Source: Kaistia terrae
GTDB lineage: Bacteria > Pseudomonadota > Alphaproteobacteria > Rhizobiales > Kaistiaceae
Direction of reading: 5' to 3'
NCBI RefSeq assembly: GCF_026344005.1
Contig: NZ_JAPKNH010000007.1
Span: 186,001-250,000 of the forward strand
Length of the DNA stretch: 64,000 nucleotides
Shown: piece by piece, positions 17,149 through 25,421 of the stretch
Layout of the letters: every line of letters begins with the position of its first letter
How positions within the stretch are numbered: the stretch's first letter is position 1
Program-made: the position numbers and the translations under genes
The notes under the pieces: generated by a model
Told to the model about the DNA's origin: nothing
Databases searched by the model: none
The model's input: the letters and a program-made list of their open reading frames with translations, nothing else

Positions 17149-19392
17149 ATGTTGCACGGCGGGGGCTTGCGCCTTGCCTCGGATGACGGCTGGCCTACCG
17201 GCGATCAGCCGGCTTCCGAACGTCTTCCGCTTCCCGGTCCCGAGGCGCTCGATCCGTGGCGGTTCTTCAAGATGCTGCGCCGACAAGCCTGGTTCGTCCT
17301 CGCCGTAATCCTCGCCTTCAATCTCCTGACCCTGCTGGGGCTGTCGCAGATCCCACCGATCTGCAAGACATCGGCGCTCGTCATCGTCGATCCGTGGCAG
17401 CAAAGCATGCTGGATGCCGACCGCAGTGTCCCAAGCCAACCGGCCGATGCAGCCCGCGTCGAAAGCGAAGTCGAGATCCTGCGATCGCCCTCCGTTCTCC
17501 TCGCCGCGCTGCGCAAACTCGAGCTGGCACAGGACGCGGAATTCGCGCCGAGGCCCGGATGGGGTGCAAGGCTTGCCTCGCTCGTCGGAATCAAGGCGCC
17601 ACCGCTCTCGCCGGAGCAGGCCGCGAAGCTGACGCTGAAGAAGCTCGGCTCGTCGGTCGCAGTCACGCGGCGCGGCGCGACCTATGTGATCGAGGTCGCC
17701 GCCCGCTCGAAAGATCCCGACAAGGCCGCCCGGATCGCCAATGCGCTGGCCGCTGCCTATATCGACGCACAGATCCGCGCCAAGGTCGACTTCGCCGCCA
17801 GCGTTCGCAAACGCCTCGCGATGCAGCTGGAAAGCGCGCGCGAAACGCTGCGCGAACTCGACCGCAAGCTCGATAGTTTCCTCGACGATCGCATCGTCCA
17901 GATCGAACCACCTGAACTGCGCGCCGAATTGTCCGAGATCCGCGCCGCCATCCGGGAGCAGGAGGCAAACCGGGTGCGCTACGACGCGCTCGCCGGTCGC
18001 GCACGCGAACTTGCGCGCAAGCGCGACTGGGAAGCGCTGATTGCCGAGCTGAACTCTGAACGGATGGTGCGCCTCCATGCGCAATATACGGCAATCCGAC
18101 GCGGGTTGGGTGCCGGTCAAAAGGATGATACGCCGACGCGACTGGCCCAGATCGACCAGCAGATCGACAAGGAAGCGCAGGCGGTTATCGGCAGGATCGC
18201 CGCGGAGGCAAGCGCCGCGCAGCAGAGCGAAACCGAACTTCGTACCCGCCTCAGCCAGCGGCTGGCCAACGCCGACGCGCCCGCTGAACTCGTGAGGCAT
18301 TTTCGCGAGGTGGAGAGCGACGCGGCGGCCCTTCGCCTCGTCGTTGACAAGCTGACGACCAACTCCACCACCGCGACCGCGGAAATCGAACTGCAGCTTC
18401 CCGACAGCCGCGTCGTCTCGGCGGCGCTGTCGCCCGCGACGCCGGCCTATCCCGACAAACCGCTGATCCTCGGCCTCGCCGGAGCGCTATCGCTGATCCT
18501 CGGTGTCGCCGCAGGGATTCTTCGTGACCACGTCTCCGGGGGCATCGCCGATGAGGACGAGTTGGAGCGGCTTTCGAACGTTCCCGTGCTTTCCGCCCTG
18601 CCGACGATCCCCGCCCGCGCCGATCGTCCGGGCGAAAATCCGGCGACCGAGGTCCTGAACCATCCCAACGACGCTTATGCCGAGGCTGTCCGGCGGCTTC
18701 GGCTCGGCCTCGACCTCTCCCCCGCCGGCAGGCGCGCGAACAACTCGGGCCGAGTCGTTGTGGTGACGGCCGCCCTTCCCGGCGAAGGCGCGACGCTGGC
18801 GGCGATCTCGCTGGCCCGCTCGCTGGCGCTTTCCGGCCGCAGGACGCTGCTGATCGACGGCAATCTCCGCCAGCCGGACCTTCATGAGATTTTGGATCTC
18901 GAGCGTCGACATGGGCTGGCAAGCCATCTCGCCGGGCGTGGAACGGCCCCATCGTCGGACGGGCTGATCGTCGACATTGGCCCGCACCTCTCCGTGGCCG
19001 CCGGACCGGCAGATCCGCGCCTCAACATCGATGTCCTGATGCAATCGAGCCGTCTTGCTGCCCTGTTGCAGACGGCGCGACAGAATTTTGAGCATGTCGT
19101 GATCGACAGCCCGTCCCCGCTGGTCGCGATCGATGCACTGCAGTGGAGCCCGCATGCCGACGACATCGTGATGGTGGTCGCGGCTTCCACCCCGCCGCGC
19201 GATATTCGCGCCGGGCTGCGGACACTGGCGCGTGGCGGACACGGCACCGCCCACCTCTGGCTCGCCCTCAATCACGCCTCAGGTCGCCAGCCAAACCGCG
19301 ACTATGCCCCTCGCTCTCGGCCCGCCAAACCCACGCCGCGCAACCATTCGGAAAGAATGTCGCCAATCGAACGAACCGAGTCGAACTCTTGA
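17149..19392 (+). CDS. Polysaccharide co-polymerase / BY-kinase-like protein (GumC/ExoP-like) with degenerate ATPase site
   Basis: A 747-residue protein. Domains: N-terminal cytoplasmic stretch, TM1 (about 47-67, WFVLAVILAFNLLTLLGL), Wzz region with long periplasmic coiled coils (about 240-420), TM2 (about 437-458), then a CpsD/BY-kinase-like ATPase domain (about 530-690). The ATPase region reads TAALPGEGATLAAISLA: the Walker A lysine is Ala548 (family GEGKS/T). Walker A' is LLIDGNLRQP where LLIDADLRRP is usual (Asn572), and VVIDSPSPL stands for Walker B. There is no C-terminal tyrosine cluster. Likely role: chain-length control of an exported polysaccharide without tyrosine-kinase activity. 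The start at 17149 has GGGGAG upstream. Confidence 0.85.
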   Translation: MLHGGGLRLASDDGWPTGDQPASERLPLPGPEALDPWRFFKMLRRQAWFVLAVILAFNLLTLLGLSQIPPICKTSALVIVDPWQQSMLDADRSVPSQPADAARVESEVEILRSPSVLLAALRKLELAQDAEFAPRPGWGARLASLVGIKAPPLSPEQAAKLTLKKLGSSVAVTRRGATYVIEVAARSKDPDKAARIANALAAAYIDAQIRAKVDFAASVRKRLAMQLESARETLRELDRKLDSFLDDRIVQIEPPELRAELSEIRAAIREQEANRVRYDALAGRARELARKRDWEALIAELNSERMVRLHAQYTAIRRGLGAGQKDDTPTRLAQIDQQIDKEAQAVIGRIAAEASAAQQSETELRTRLSQRLANADAPAELVRHFREVESDAAALRLVVDKLTTNSTTATAEIELQLPDSRVVSAALSPATPAYPDKPLILGLAGALSLILGVAAGILRDHVSGGIADEDELERLSNVPVLSALPTIPARADRPGENPATEVLNHPNDAYAEAVRRLRLGLDLSPAGRRANNSGRVVVVTAALPGEGATLAAISLARSLALSGRRTLLIDGNLRQPDLHEILDLERRHGLASHLAGRGTAPSSDGLIVDIGPHLSVAAGPADPRLNIDVLMQSSRLAALLQTARQNFEHVVIDSPSPLVAIDALQWSPHADDIVMVVAASTPPRDIRAGLRTLARGGHGTAHLWLALNHASGRQPNRDYAPRSRPAKPTPRNHSERMSPIERTESNS

Positions 19393-19417
19393 CGGGGCTT
19401 GCACGTTGAATTGGTAA
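19389..19417 (+). promoter_or_regulatory. Candidate promoter for manC
   Basis: TTGACG at 19389-19394, 17 bases, then TGGTAA at 19412-19417. The -35 match is good and the -10 poor. It overlaps the stop codon of the preceding gene, so manC may also be read through from it. Confidence 0.3.
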
Positions 19418-19498
19418 CCACCGCCATGCAAGATCCCGGCAAAGCGGGTGGCACCCCCGGCAAAAGCGCATGAAAGCGCGCGCAGCGTTTGAGAGGCT

Positions 19499-20929
19499 AT
19501 GACTATGGCAGGTTCGAAGATTGTTCCGGTGATACTGGCGGGCGGATCCGGAACACGCCTCTGGCCGGTTTCGCGCGACAGCATGCCGAAGCAGTTTCTC
19601 TCCCTCGGTTCGGAACGCACTTTCTATCAGGACACGCTGCTGCGCCTGCCGCCCAAGAGCGGCGGCGGTACGGATCCGATCGTCATCACTGCGGACGCCT
19701 TCCGCTTTTTTGCCCGCCGTCAGGCCGCCGAAATCGGCATTGACGCCACCATCATTCTGGAGCCCGCACGCCGCGATTCCGCTGCTGCCCTGATCGTGGC
19801 GGCTCGCTACGCGCAGAAGCTGCATGGCGATGATTGCCTCGTGCTGGCGCTGGCCGCCGACCATCTCGTCCCGGATGTGGCGCTGTTCCGGCAGGCCTGC
19901 CTGGATGCCGCCGCCGCCGCCGAGGAAGGCCACATCGTTACCTTCGGCATCACCCCGACCGAACCGCGCACCAGCTATGGCTATATCAAGCCGGGCAAAC
20001 CGCTCGGCACGCCGGGCGCCTTCGCCGTCACGTCCTTTGTCGAGAAGCCGGACCGCGAGACCGCCGAGCGTTATGTTTCCGAAGGCTATCTCTGGAATTC
20101 CGGCAATTTCATCTTCCCGGCCTCGCTGATGCTGACAGAGGCTACGAAGTTCGAGCCCGAGATCGCCGCCGGGGCCGAGGCGACGATCGCCGGCGCCCAT
20201 GAAGATCTCGGCTTCATCCGCCTGGAAGAGAAAAGCTTCGTGGCGATGCCGGCGAAGTCGATCGATTATGCCGTGCTGGAACGCACCGACCGCGCCGCTG
20301 TCATCGAGGGGCGCTTCAGCTGGTCCGACATCGGCAGCTGGGACGCGGTGCGCGACAGCCGCGAGGCCGGCGAGCATGGCAATGTCACCTCCGGCCCCGT
20401 TGCGCTGATCGACAGCCACAACGCCTTCATCCACTCCGAAGGCCCGCTGATCACCGGCATCGGCCTCGACAACATGACCGTCGTCGCTTCGGAAGATGCG
20501 ATTCTGATCATGCCGTCGGACCGCGCGCAGGACGTCAAGCATCTGGTCACCAGCCTCAAGGCGGAAAAGCGCAACGAGGCCAACGAGCACATCAAGATCC
20601 ACCGCCCCTGGGGCACGTATCAGACGATCTGCCGGGGCGACCGCTTCCATGTGAAGAAAATCGTCGTCGAGCCCGGCGCCAAGCTGTCGCTGCAGAAGCA
20701 CCATCACCGGGCCGAACACTGGGTCGTGGTGCGAGGCACGGCCGAAGTAACGCTGAACGACACCATCAAGACGGTGAACGAGAACGAGTCGATCTACCTG
20801 CCGCTCGGCGCGATCCACCGCGTCTCCAACCCCGGCAAGATCCCGCTCGAACTGATCGAAGTCCAGACGGGTTCGTATCTCGGCGAGGACGATATCGTCC
20901 GCATCGAGGATATTTACGCACGGGTTTGA
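19499..20929 (+). CDS. manC: Bifunctional mannose-1-phosphate guanylyltransferase / mannose-6-phosphate isomerase
   Basis: A 476-residue type II PMI/GMP enzyme making GDP-mannose for polysaccharide synthesis. The N-terminal nucleotidyltransferase has the signature LAGGSGTRLWPVSRDSMPKQ, plus FVEKPDRETAERYV and WNSGNFIF. The C-terminal cupin isomerase domain starts near RPWGTYQTICRGDRFHVK and holds the metal-binding segment LQKHHHRAEHWVVVRGTAEV. Length fits the fused family (AlgA/XanB/ManC about 470-480). Start 19499 or the second ATG at 19505 are both possible. It follows the Wzz-like gene by 106 bases, which suggests a shared polysaccharide role. Confidence 0.94.
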   Translation: MTMAGSKIVPVILAGGSGTRLWPVSRDSMPKQFLSLGSERTFYQDTLLRLPPKSGGGTDPIVITADAFRFFARRQAAEIGIDATIILEPARRDSAAALIVAARYAQKLHGDDCLVLALAADHLVPDVALFRQACLDAAAAAEEGHIVTFGITPTEPRTSYGYIKPGKPLGTPGAFAVTSFVEKPDRETAERYVSEGYLWNSGNFIFPASLMLTEATKFEPEIAAGAEATIAGAHEDLGFIRLEEKSFVAMPAKSIDYAVLERTDRAAVIEGRFSWSDIGSWDAVRDSREAGEHGNVTSGPVALIDSHNAFIHSEGPLITGIGLDNMTVVASEDAILIMPSDRAQDVKHLVTSLKAEKRNEANEHIKIHRPWGTYQTICRGDRFHVKKIVVEPGAKLSLQKHHHRAEHWVVVRGTAEVTLNDTIKTVNENESIYLPLGAIHRVSNPGKIPLELIEVQTGSYLGEDDIVRIEDIYARV

Positions 20930-20989
20930 GGGCGCCGTTTCGGTCGCCCTTGCCCCGGTGGCGTGGCGCTCCCACGCCACCCACTCAGT

Positions 20990-21091
20990 CGTCATCCCGG
21001 GCGGAGACCCGGGATCCATTCAGCCGGGTTTCGCCCGCGCAAAACGCCCAAAATCACGGCTGCATGGGTCCCCGCCTTCGCGGGGATGACG
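20990..21091. repeat. Intergenic repeat family B (copy B3), 102 bp
   Basis: Begins CGTCATCCCGGGCGGAGACC, continues GGGATCCATTCAGCCGGGTT and ends CCCCGCCTTCGCGGGGATGA plus CG. It matches B2 in length and in both ends. It occupies the gap between the convergent manC and dehydrogenase genes. Confidence 0.82.
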
Positions 21092-21151
21092 CCGGTGGAG
21101 TTGGAAGCGTGGAGCCCCTCGCCGCCAACGTCGCATTGCCATCGAGGGGAA

Positions 21152-22018
21152 TTACTTCTCCAGGCGCGCGAGCAGGCTGGACGTATCCCAGCGTTTGCCA
21201 CCCATGGCCTGAACGTCGCCATAAAACTGGTCGACCAGCGCCGTCAGCGGCAATTTCGCGCCGTTGTGGCGCGCCTCGTCCAGGCAAATGCCGAGGTCCT
21301 TGCGCATCCAGTCGACGGCGAAGCCGAATTCGAACTGGCCGGCATTCATCGTCTTGTAGCGGTTTTCCATCTGCCAGGACTGCGCCGCGCCCTTCGAGAT
21401 CACTTCCACAACCGCCTCGACATCGAGACCGGCGCGCTTGCCGAAATGCAGCGCCTCGGCCAGGCCCTGGACGATGCCGGCAATGCAGATCTGGTTCATC
21501 ATCTTGGCCAACTGGCCGGAGCCGACCGGCCCGAGCAGGCGGCAGGCGCGGGCGTAGCTCTGGATCACCGGCTCGGCGCGGGCAAACGGCTCGGCATCGC
21601 CGCCGCACATCACCGTCAGCACGCCGTTCTCGGCACCGGCCTGGCCGCCCGAAACAGGCGCATCGATGAAGGCGAAGCCGCGCTTCTCGGCTTCGGCATG
21701 AAGCTCGCGCGCCACTTCGGCCGAGGCCGTCGTGTGATCGACAAAGACAACACCGGCGGCAAGCCCGGCAAAAGCGCCGTCTGGGCCAATCGTGACGGCG
21801 CGCAAATCGTCGTCATTGCCGACGCAGGCAAACACGATGTCCTGGCCCTCTGCGGCTTCCTTCGGCGTCGCGGCGGCGCGTCCGCCAAACTCGGAAACCC
21901 ATTTGGCGGACTTGGCGGCGTTGCGGTTGTAGACGGTCACCTCGTGACCCTTCGCCTGCAGATGCCTCGCCATGGGATAGCCCATCACGCCGAGGCCCAG
22001 GAACGCTACCTTCGTCAT
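21152..22018 (-). CDS. NAD(P)-dependent beta-hydroxyacid dehydrogenase (3-hydroxyisobutyrate dehydrogenase family)
   Basis: A 288-residue enzyme starting MTKVAFLGLGVMGYPMARHL, a Rossmann dinucleotide motif. The substrate-binding signature FIDAPVSGGQAGAENG and the catalytic-lysine segment GQLAKMMNQ are present. Family members oxidise 3-hydroxyisobutyrate or reduce tartronate semialdehyde or succinic semialdehyde. It is the last gene of the minus-strand amino-acid importer cluster, 102 bases after the ATPase gene, so it probably acts on a product of the imported compound after the class III aminotransferase. Start 22018 is preferred to an upstream in-frame start at 22033 (MTEIEMTKV) because it is the family start. 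Confidence 0.9.
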   Translation of the reverse strand: MTKVAFLGLGVMGYPMARHLQAKGHEVTVYNRNAAKSAKWVSEFGGRAAATPKEAAEGQDIVFACVGNDDDLRAVTIGPDGAFAGLAAGVVFVDHTTASAEVARELHAEAEKRGFAFIDAPVSGGQAGAENGVLTVMCGGDAEPFARAEPVIQSYARACRLLGPVGSGQLAKMMNQICIAGIVQGLAEALHFGKRAGLDVEAVVEVISKGAAQSWQMENRYKTMNAGQFEFGFAVDWMRKDLGICLDEARHNGAKLPLTALVDQFYGDVQAMGGKRWDTSSLLARLEK

Positions 22019-22120
22019 CTCGATCTCCGTCAAAACGCATCATGCCGGCATCGACCTGCGACACCCCGGCCAAGGCCTATCATGACGCTCGCGTCCTGAC
22101 ACCCCGCGCCTGCCACAAGA

Positions 22121-22903
22121 TCAGTGGCGCGAGCTCTTCAAAAACTCGTTCAGGCGCTGGCTGCGACCCTCGCCGAAAATCTCCGAAGGTGTGCCTTCCT
22201 CGGCGATCCGGCCCTGCTCCATGAAGACGATCCGGCTGGAGACTTCGCGGGCGAAGCGCATTTCATGCGTGACGATCAGGAGCGTAGCGCCGTCATCGGC
22301 GATGCTCTTGATGGTCGTCAGCACTTCCTGCACCAGCTCGGGATCGAGCGCCGAGGTCACTTCGTCGAGCAGAACCAGCTTCGGGTTCATGGCAAGCGCA
22401 CGGGCAATCGCGACACGCTGCTGCTGGCCGCCGGAAAGCTGGCTCGGATAGTGATCGAGCCTGGGGCCGAGTCCGACGCGGATCAGCCATTTCTCCGCGA
22501 TGGCGAAGGCTTCTTCCTTGCCAAGCTTCTTCACCTTGCGCAGGCCGAGCATGACATTGCCGGCGGCGGTCAGATGCGGAAACAGGTTGAAGCTCTGGAA
22601 CACCATTCCAGTCATGGCGCGCTGGCGCGACAGCTCGGCATCGCGCAGCCGGGTACGCTTTGCGCCGACCGTCTTGTAGCCGATCGTCTCGCCGTCGAGG
22701 ATTATGTCGCCGCCCTGGAATTCCTCCAGCAGGTTGACGCAACGCAGCAACGTGGTCTTGCCGGAGCCGCTCGATCCGATGATCGAGACGACATCCTTCG
22801 GCTGCAGGCTGAGATCGACGCCCTTGAGGATCTCGACGGCGCCGAAATTCTTCTTCAGGCCCCGGATGTCGAGCAGCGGGCGCGCGGTATCAATCTTGGT
22901 CAT
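22121..22903 (-). CDS. Polar amino-acid ABC importer ATPase (GlnQ/HisP family)
   Basis: A 260-residue ATPase. Walker A is IIGSSGSGKTTLLRCVNLLE, the signature LSGGQQQRVAIARALAMNPK, and Walker B KLVLLDEVTSALDPELV, with the H-loop in IVTHEMRFAREVSSRIVFME. The FMEQGRIAEEGTPSEIF ending is typical of the polar amino-acid class. It overlaps the upstream permease gene by 4 bases. It energises the importer formed by the next three genes. Confidence 0.95.
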   Translation of the reverse strand: MTKIDTARPLLDIRGLKKNFGAVEILKGVDLSLQPKDVVSIIGSSGSGKTTLLRCVNLLEEFQGGDIILDGETIGYKTVGAKRTRLRDAELSRQRAMTGMVFQSFNLFPHLTAAGNVMLGLRKVKKLGKEEAFAIAEKWLIRVGLGPRLDHYPSQLSGGQQQRVAIARALAMNPKLVLLDEVTSALDPELVQEVLTTIKSIADDGATLLIVTHEMRFAREVSSRIVFMEQGRIAEEGTPSEIFGEGRSQRLNEFLKSSRH

Positions 22904-23556
22904 AGGCGAGCTCCGAGGCGGCGTTCCAGTGACTTGCCGAGCAGGTCCAGGGTGACATTGACGAGCAGATAGAGAATGCCGGCGAAGACGTAGAATTGGA
23001 TGGTCATGAAGTTTCGGCCGATCACTTCCTGCGACTTCAACAGAAGCTCTCCGACGCCGATCATCGACAGCAGGCTGGAACCCTTGATCAGTTCGACGCC
23101 GGTGTTGATCCAGGGCGGCAGCGAGGTGCGGAGCGCCTGCGGCAGCAGCACATTGGCGAGGATCTGTGGGAAGGTGAGCCCGATGGAGCGACCCGCCTCG
23201 ATCTGGCCGGGTGGGATCGCCTGCAGCGACCCCCGCACCAACTCACCGATATGCGCGCCGGCAAACAGGCCGAGCGCCAGCGTGCCGGCCTGCGCCGCCG
23301 AGAGCGACAGCCCCATCACCGCCGGAATGTAGAAGGCGGCGAGGATGAGGACGAGCAGGGGCGTACCGCGCATGATGTCGACATAGGCGCGGAACGGAAG
23401 GCGGAGCCAAAGCGGCGCGAAGACAAGCTGGATGCCGACGATGCAGCCGAGGATCGTGCCGAACACGATCGCCCCGACCGAAATGCCGATCGTCATCAGG
23501 AAGCCGTCGAAGAGCGGCCATCGGGCGATCCAGAGCTGGGCGAGAAAAGCGTCCAT
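22900..23556 (-). CDS. Polar amino-acid ABC importer permease (HisM/GlnP family)
   Basis: A 218-residue inner-membrane permease with about five helices. The ATPase-coupling EAA loop reads GQIEAGRSIGLTFPQILANV, followed by LLPQALRTSLPPWINTGVEL, the family hallmark. It pairs with the second permease encoded 18 bases upstream. Confidence 0.94.
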   Translation of the reverse strand: MDAFLAQLWIARWPLFDGFLMTIGISVGAIVFGTILGCIVGIQLVFAPLWLRLPFRAYVDIMRGTPLLVLILAAFYIPAVMGLSLSAAQAGTLALGLFAGAHIGELVRGSLQAIPPGQIEAGRSIGLTFPQILANVLLPQALRTSLPPWINTGVELIKGSSLLSMIGVGELLLKSQEVIGRNFMTIQFYVFAGILYLLVNVTLDLLGKSLERRLGARL

Positions 23557-23574
23557 TGGATAGGTTTGACCCGA

Positions 23575-24234
23575 TCAGAATTTGGGGAAACGACGCTCGA
23601 GCATCCGCAACAGCGCGGCGATCGTGAAGCAGGCGGCGATATAGAGGCCGCTCGCGACCGTCCATGTCTCGACGACGCGAAACGTATCGACGTTGATCTT
23701 GCGGGCTTCAAAGGTCAGTTCAGGAATGGCGATCGCGGCGGCGATCGAGCTGTCCTTGAACATGCCGATGAAGGTGTTGCCGAGCGAGGGCAGCGAATTG
23801 CGCAGCATCACCGGCATGACGACCGAGATGTTGGTCTGCATCCGCGTCAGACCGATCGCCCTGCCCGCTTCGACAATGCCCTTCGGCACGGAAAGCAGAC
23901 CGGCGCGAAAAACCTCGGTCAGATAGGCGCCGGCATAGAGCGCCAGCGAGCCGATGAAGCTCTCATATTTATCGAGCCGGATGCCGGTCTGGGGCAGCGC
24001 GAAATAGACGAGCAGCACCAGAACCAGCAGCGGGATGTTGCGGATCAGCAGGACATAAGTCCCGCTGATCCCGCGCAGCAGACGCGACCTGGACACGCTG
24101 GCAAAGGCTGACAGCAGGCCGATGACGGTGCCGACCGCGACGGCGGCGACAGCAAGAGCCAGTCCGATGGCGAGCCCGCCCAGAAGATGGTCGAAGCTCG
24201 CCCAGACGGCACCGAAGTGCAGCGTGTAGTTCAC
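23575..24234 (-). CDS. Polar amino-acid ABC importer permease, second subunit
   Basis: A 219-residue permease (MNYTLHFGAVWASFDHLLGG start). The EAA loop is IVEAGRAIGLTRMQTNISVV, and RNIPLLVLVLLVYFALPQTG is the typical helix-loop of the HisQ/GlnP class. It lies 18 bases after the binding-protein gene and forms a heterodimer with the other permease. Confidence 0.94.
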   Translation of the reverse strand: MNYTLHFGAVWASFDHLLGGLAIGLALAVAAVAVGTVIGLLSAFASVSRSRLLRGISGTYVLLIRNIPLLVLVLLVYFALPQTGIRLDKYESFIGSLALYAGAYLTEVFRAGLLSVPKGIVEAGRAIGLTRMQTNISVVMPVMLRNSLPSLGNTFIGMFKDSSIAAAIAIPELTFEARKINVDTFRVVETWTVASGLYIAACFTIAALLRMLERRFPKF

Positions 24235-24252
24235 GGTGTGAACGGTCCAGGC

Positions 24253-25095
24253 TTAGCGGAATTCAGCCGGGAAGCCGATGGTCGGATCGGACGGCGACGT
24301 GCCGAACCACTTCTCGTAGGAGGCCTTGTACTGCGGGAAGGTGGTGCCGGTCATCGACTCGCGCAGCGCGATGTTGACGAAGTTCAGCCAGTCGGGATCG
24401 CCCTGCTTGACGATGCAGGAATAGGTCTGCGGGTTCCAGCTGAAGCCCGAATCCACGTAGCGACCTTCGTTCTGCTTCATATAGTAGGCGAGCGACGAGG
24501 TATCCGTCGCGGCCGCGTCGGCACGGCCGGAATTCAGCGCCTGGTACATGAGATCGACGCTCTCGAACTGGTCGACCTTGGCTTCCGGCAGGGCCGCATG
24601 GACCATGCCCTCGGCAAAGACGTTCTGCAGGACGGAGACGGTCACGGCGTTGCCGGCAGCCTTCAGCGCCGCATAGTCGGGATACTTGCCGCCGGCCACC
24701 ATCATCAGGCTGACGCCCTCGCGATAGTAGGGAACGGTGAAGGCGACCTGCTGGGCGCGGGCTGCCGTCACGGTGATGAACTGGCAGGAAATGTCGACCT
24801 TGTCGGTGACGATGTTCGGGATGCGGGCGTCGGACGCCTGGTTCACGAACTCGATCTTGGTCTCGTCGTCGAACAGGCCCTTGGCGACGATCTTGGCGAC
24901 GTCAATGTCGAAGCCGACCAGTTCGCCGGATTCATCGCGGAAATGCCAGGGCGGGTTGGTGCTGCCGGTGCCGACAACCAGCTTGCCGCGGCTCAGGACG
25001 TCCTGGAGCTTGCCGGCCGAAGCGGTCTGCGTGAACGACAATACCAGCGAAAGGGCGCCAAGACCCGCCGCGACCTTCAATGCAGTAGCGCGCAT
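24253..25095 (-). CDS. Polar amino-acid ABC importer substrate-binding protein
   Basis: A 280-residue periplasmic family 3 solute-binding protein. A Sec signal peptide (MRATALKVAAGLGALSLVLS, cleavage near TASA|GK) precedes LSRGKLVVGTGSTNPPWHFR and ELVGFDIDVAKIVAKGL, the conserved opening of this family. The ligand-contact region RADAAATDTSSLAYYM is typical. The ATG at 25095 is preferred because GAGGGGAAT precedes it and it begins the signal peptide; the frame extends to 25152 but without support. The ligand may be an unusual amino compound, given the linked aminotransferase. Confidence 0.93.
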   Translation of the reverse strand: MRATALKVAAGLGALSLVLSFTQTASAGKLQDVLSRGKLVVGTGSTNPPWHFRDESGELVGFDIDVAKIVAKGLFDDETKIEFVNQASDARIPNIVTDKVDISCQFITVTAARAQQVAFTVPYYREGVSLMMVAGGKYPDYAALKAAGNAVTVSVLQNVFAEGMVHAALPEAKVDQFESVDLMYQALNSGRADAAATDTSSLAYYMKQNEGRYVDSGFSWNPQTYSCIVKQGDPDWLNFVNIALRESMTGTTFPQYKASYEKWFGTSPSDPTIGFPAEFR

Positions 25096-25421
25096 TTTAT
25101 TCCCCTCTTTGAGGTAGCGCGACATATCCGAAGATATTCCCTGCCGCGCCACGATTAAATTAGATCGGGCGGCGAATTAAACTTCGCCTGCCCAAGCTTT
25201 CCCGACGATACTGCCAACAGAACCTCGGCGCGAGGGCCGTCTGTCCTGTCGCCGTTTCGATCCTGCGGTGCACAACGTCCCTCGCCGCAGAGTGCAATGC
25301 AAGGCGACAGCGTTTCACCTGATGGAATTTTCAACAACCGCCTTGCGAGCTTTTTCGAGCAAGGGGTGGGGCGGGTTCGCTCGAAGGAACTGCGAACCCG
25401 CGAGGCTCAGGCTTCAGAGCC
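25096..25421. other. Intergenic region upstream of the amino-acid importer
   Basis: These 326 bases separate the aminotransferase 3' end from the binding-protein gene on the same strand. They contain a 10-bp-stem hairpin at 25371-25401 and a second weaker hairpin near 25341-25364 with a T-run in its loop. The importer probably has its own promoter here, with AT-rich sequence at 25154-25186. I see no coding frame with support. Confidence 0.5.
25371..25401 (-). terminator. Hairpin after the class III aminotransferase
   Basis: GCGGGTTCGC and GCGAACCCGC form a 10-bp perfect stem with an 11-base loop, 21 bases beyond the aminotransferase stop codon. No T-run follows directly on the minus strand, so termination may be partial or Rho-assisted. 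Confidence 0.5.
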
